DNA of 5,850 nucleotides from the NCBI GenBank assembly GCA_009699765.1, contig WLNN01000086.1, forward strand, positions 1 through 5,850, read 5' to 3'. The notes beneath the pieces are model-generated. The model saw only the letters and a list, made by a program, of their open reading frames with translations, did not search any database and was not told the origin of the DNA. This DNA comes from Actinomycetota bacterium. GTDB taxonomy: Bacteria; Actinomycetota; Actinomycetes; Nanopelagicales; Nanopelagicaceae. Below, in pieces: positions 5,495 to 5,850 of the stretch (position 1 is the stretch's first letter; every line of letters starts with the position of its first letter). The translations under genes were made by a program, and so were the position numbers.

Positions 5495-5850
5495 GGACGC
5501 GCACTCACCTTATTTGTTAGTTGGCCGAGGCCTTCAATGGATACAGCAACAACAGAACGCTCTGGCATTGGTCCGATTCCAGCTGGTGTTCCCGTGATGA
5601 TGACATCACCTGGAAGCAGAGTCATTACGCTCGAAACAAAATTAATGATCTCTGGGACTTTAAAGATCATGTCACTCAAATGTGCATCTTGTTTGATCTC
5701 ACCGTTAAGAGTTGTTGTGATGCGCTGATTGCCTGGAACGAACTCTGTCTCAATCCAAGGACCTATCGGGCAGAAAGTGTCGAAGCCTTTGGCGCGAGTC
5801 CATTGACCATCTTTCTTCTGAAGTTCGCGACAAGTCACATCATTTGCCAA
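5491..5850 (-). CDS. Fumarylacetoacetate hydrolase (FAH) family protein, C-terminal part (5' end beyond window)
   Basis: The last 119 codons of a FAH/COG0179 enzyme, ending in TGA. The frame is open to the edge; TTG at 5850-5848 is an internal codon, as it sits next to ANDVT, which lies mid-protein in the family. Family segments, counting from the edge: NDVTCRELQ (3-11), whose Asp4 matches the third metal ligand in FAHD1-type enzymes; DGQWTRAKGFDTFCPIGPWI (14-33); LNGE (48-51); PGDVIITGTPAGIG (80-93), the substrate-binding core; IEGLGQLTN (105-113). The two glutamate metal ligands would be upstream, outside the window. Relatives are Mg-dependent hydrolases, decarboxylases or isomerases of acylpyruvates and related dioates; the exact substrate cannot be told. 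Genes of this family next to gltX are typical of actinobacteria, including M. tuberculosis. Its stop overlaps the gltX start by ATGA. Confidence 0.92.
   Translation of the reverse strand: MANDVTCRELQKKDGQWTRAKGFDTFCPIGPWIETEFVPGNQRITTTLNGEIKQDAHLSDMIFKVPEIINFVSSVMTLLPGDVIITGTPAGIGPMPERSVVAVSIEGLGQLTNKVSARP
5502..5511 (-). promoter_or_regulatory. Ribosome binding site of gltX inside the upstream gene
   Basis: AAGGTGAGTG (5511-5502, minus) lies within the last codons of the FAH-family gene, 7-10 nt before the gltX ATG at 5494. It supports this start and coupling to the upstream gene. Confidence 0.6.

Noticed and set aside
5322..5728. Two plus-strand open frames across the gltX/FAH junction
   Set aside because: Both lie antisense to conserved coding sequence and have compositions typical of shadow frames.
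5848..5850. TTG at the right edge as the start of the FAH-family gene
   Set aside because: The following ANDVT motif is internal in FAH enzymes, so the real start lies outside the window.
1..5850. Mobile element, CRISPR array, defence or phage system
   Set aside because: No transposase, integrase, direct-repeat array, attachment site or defence gene is visible; all long frames are explained by housekeeping, membrane or exported proteins.

Overview
The window reads as a chromosomal segment of a streamlined, moderately AT-rich actinobacterium. A freshwater planktonic lineage such as the acI group (Nanopelagicales) is my best guess. The evidence is the order FAH-family gene, gltX, tRNA-Gln, tRNA-Glu, which resembles the actinobacterial arrangement (in M. 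tuberculosis a FAH-family gene also precedes the GluRS gene). Other support is a two-helix membrane protein of actinobacterial type, very small intergenic spaces, and apparently leaderless promoters. The taxon below phylum is inference.

Layout, left to right. Positions 1-424 (minus) hold the N-terminal 141 residues of an exported protein with Asp-box/BNR-like repeats. It starts at TTG behind a strong ribosome binding site and probably has a leader of about 130 nt containing inverted repeats. Positions 664-1902 (minus) hold a two-gene operon, a small two-helix membrane protein followed directly by a secreted PHB-depolymerase/feruloyl-esterase-like hydrolase. Positions 1931-2446 (plus) hold a UPF0114/YqhA-type four-helix membrane protein. 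It diverges from the operon across 28 bp and converges on the next gene with abutting stop codons. Positions 2447-3676 (minus) hold an acetyl-CoA hydrolase/4-hydroxybutyrate CoA-transferase family enzyme. Positions 3693-3966 (minus) hold a Rho-independent terminator, tRNA-Glu(CUC) and tRNA-Gln(CUG). Positions 4031-5494 (minus) hold gltX, whose start overlaps the stop of a FAH-family hydrolase that runs off the right edge.

Functionally, the right half is a translation block: the glutamyl-tRNA synthetase lies just upstream of tRNA-Gln and tRNA-Glu, both of which it would charge if it is the non-discriminating type usual in actinobacteria. The left half is envelope and export related (two exported proteins, two membrane proteins). 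The CoA-transferase links to short-chain acyl-CoA metabolism.

I see no mobile element, CRISPR array, phage gene or defence system. The most interesting signals are regulatory: three genes sharing a TANNNT-N6-ATG start architecture, a candidate structured leader before the repeat protein, and a perfect palindrome between the two tRNAs.
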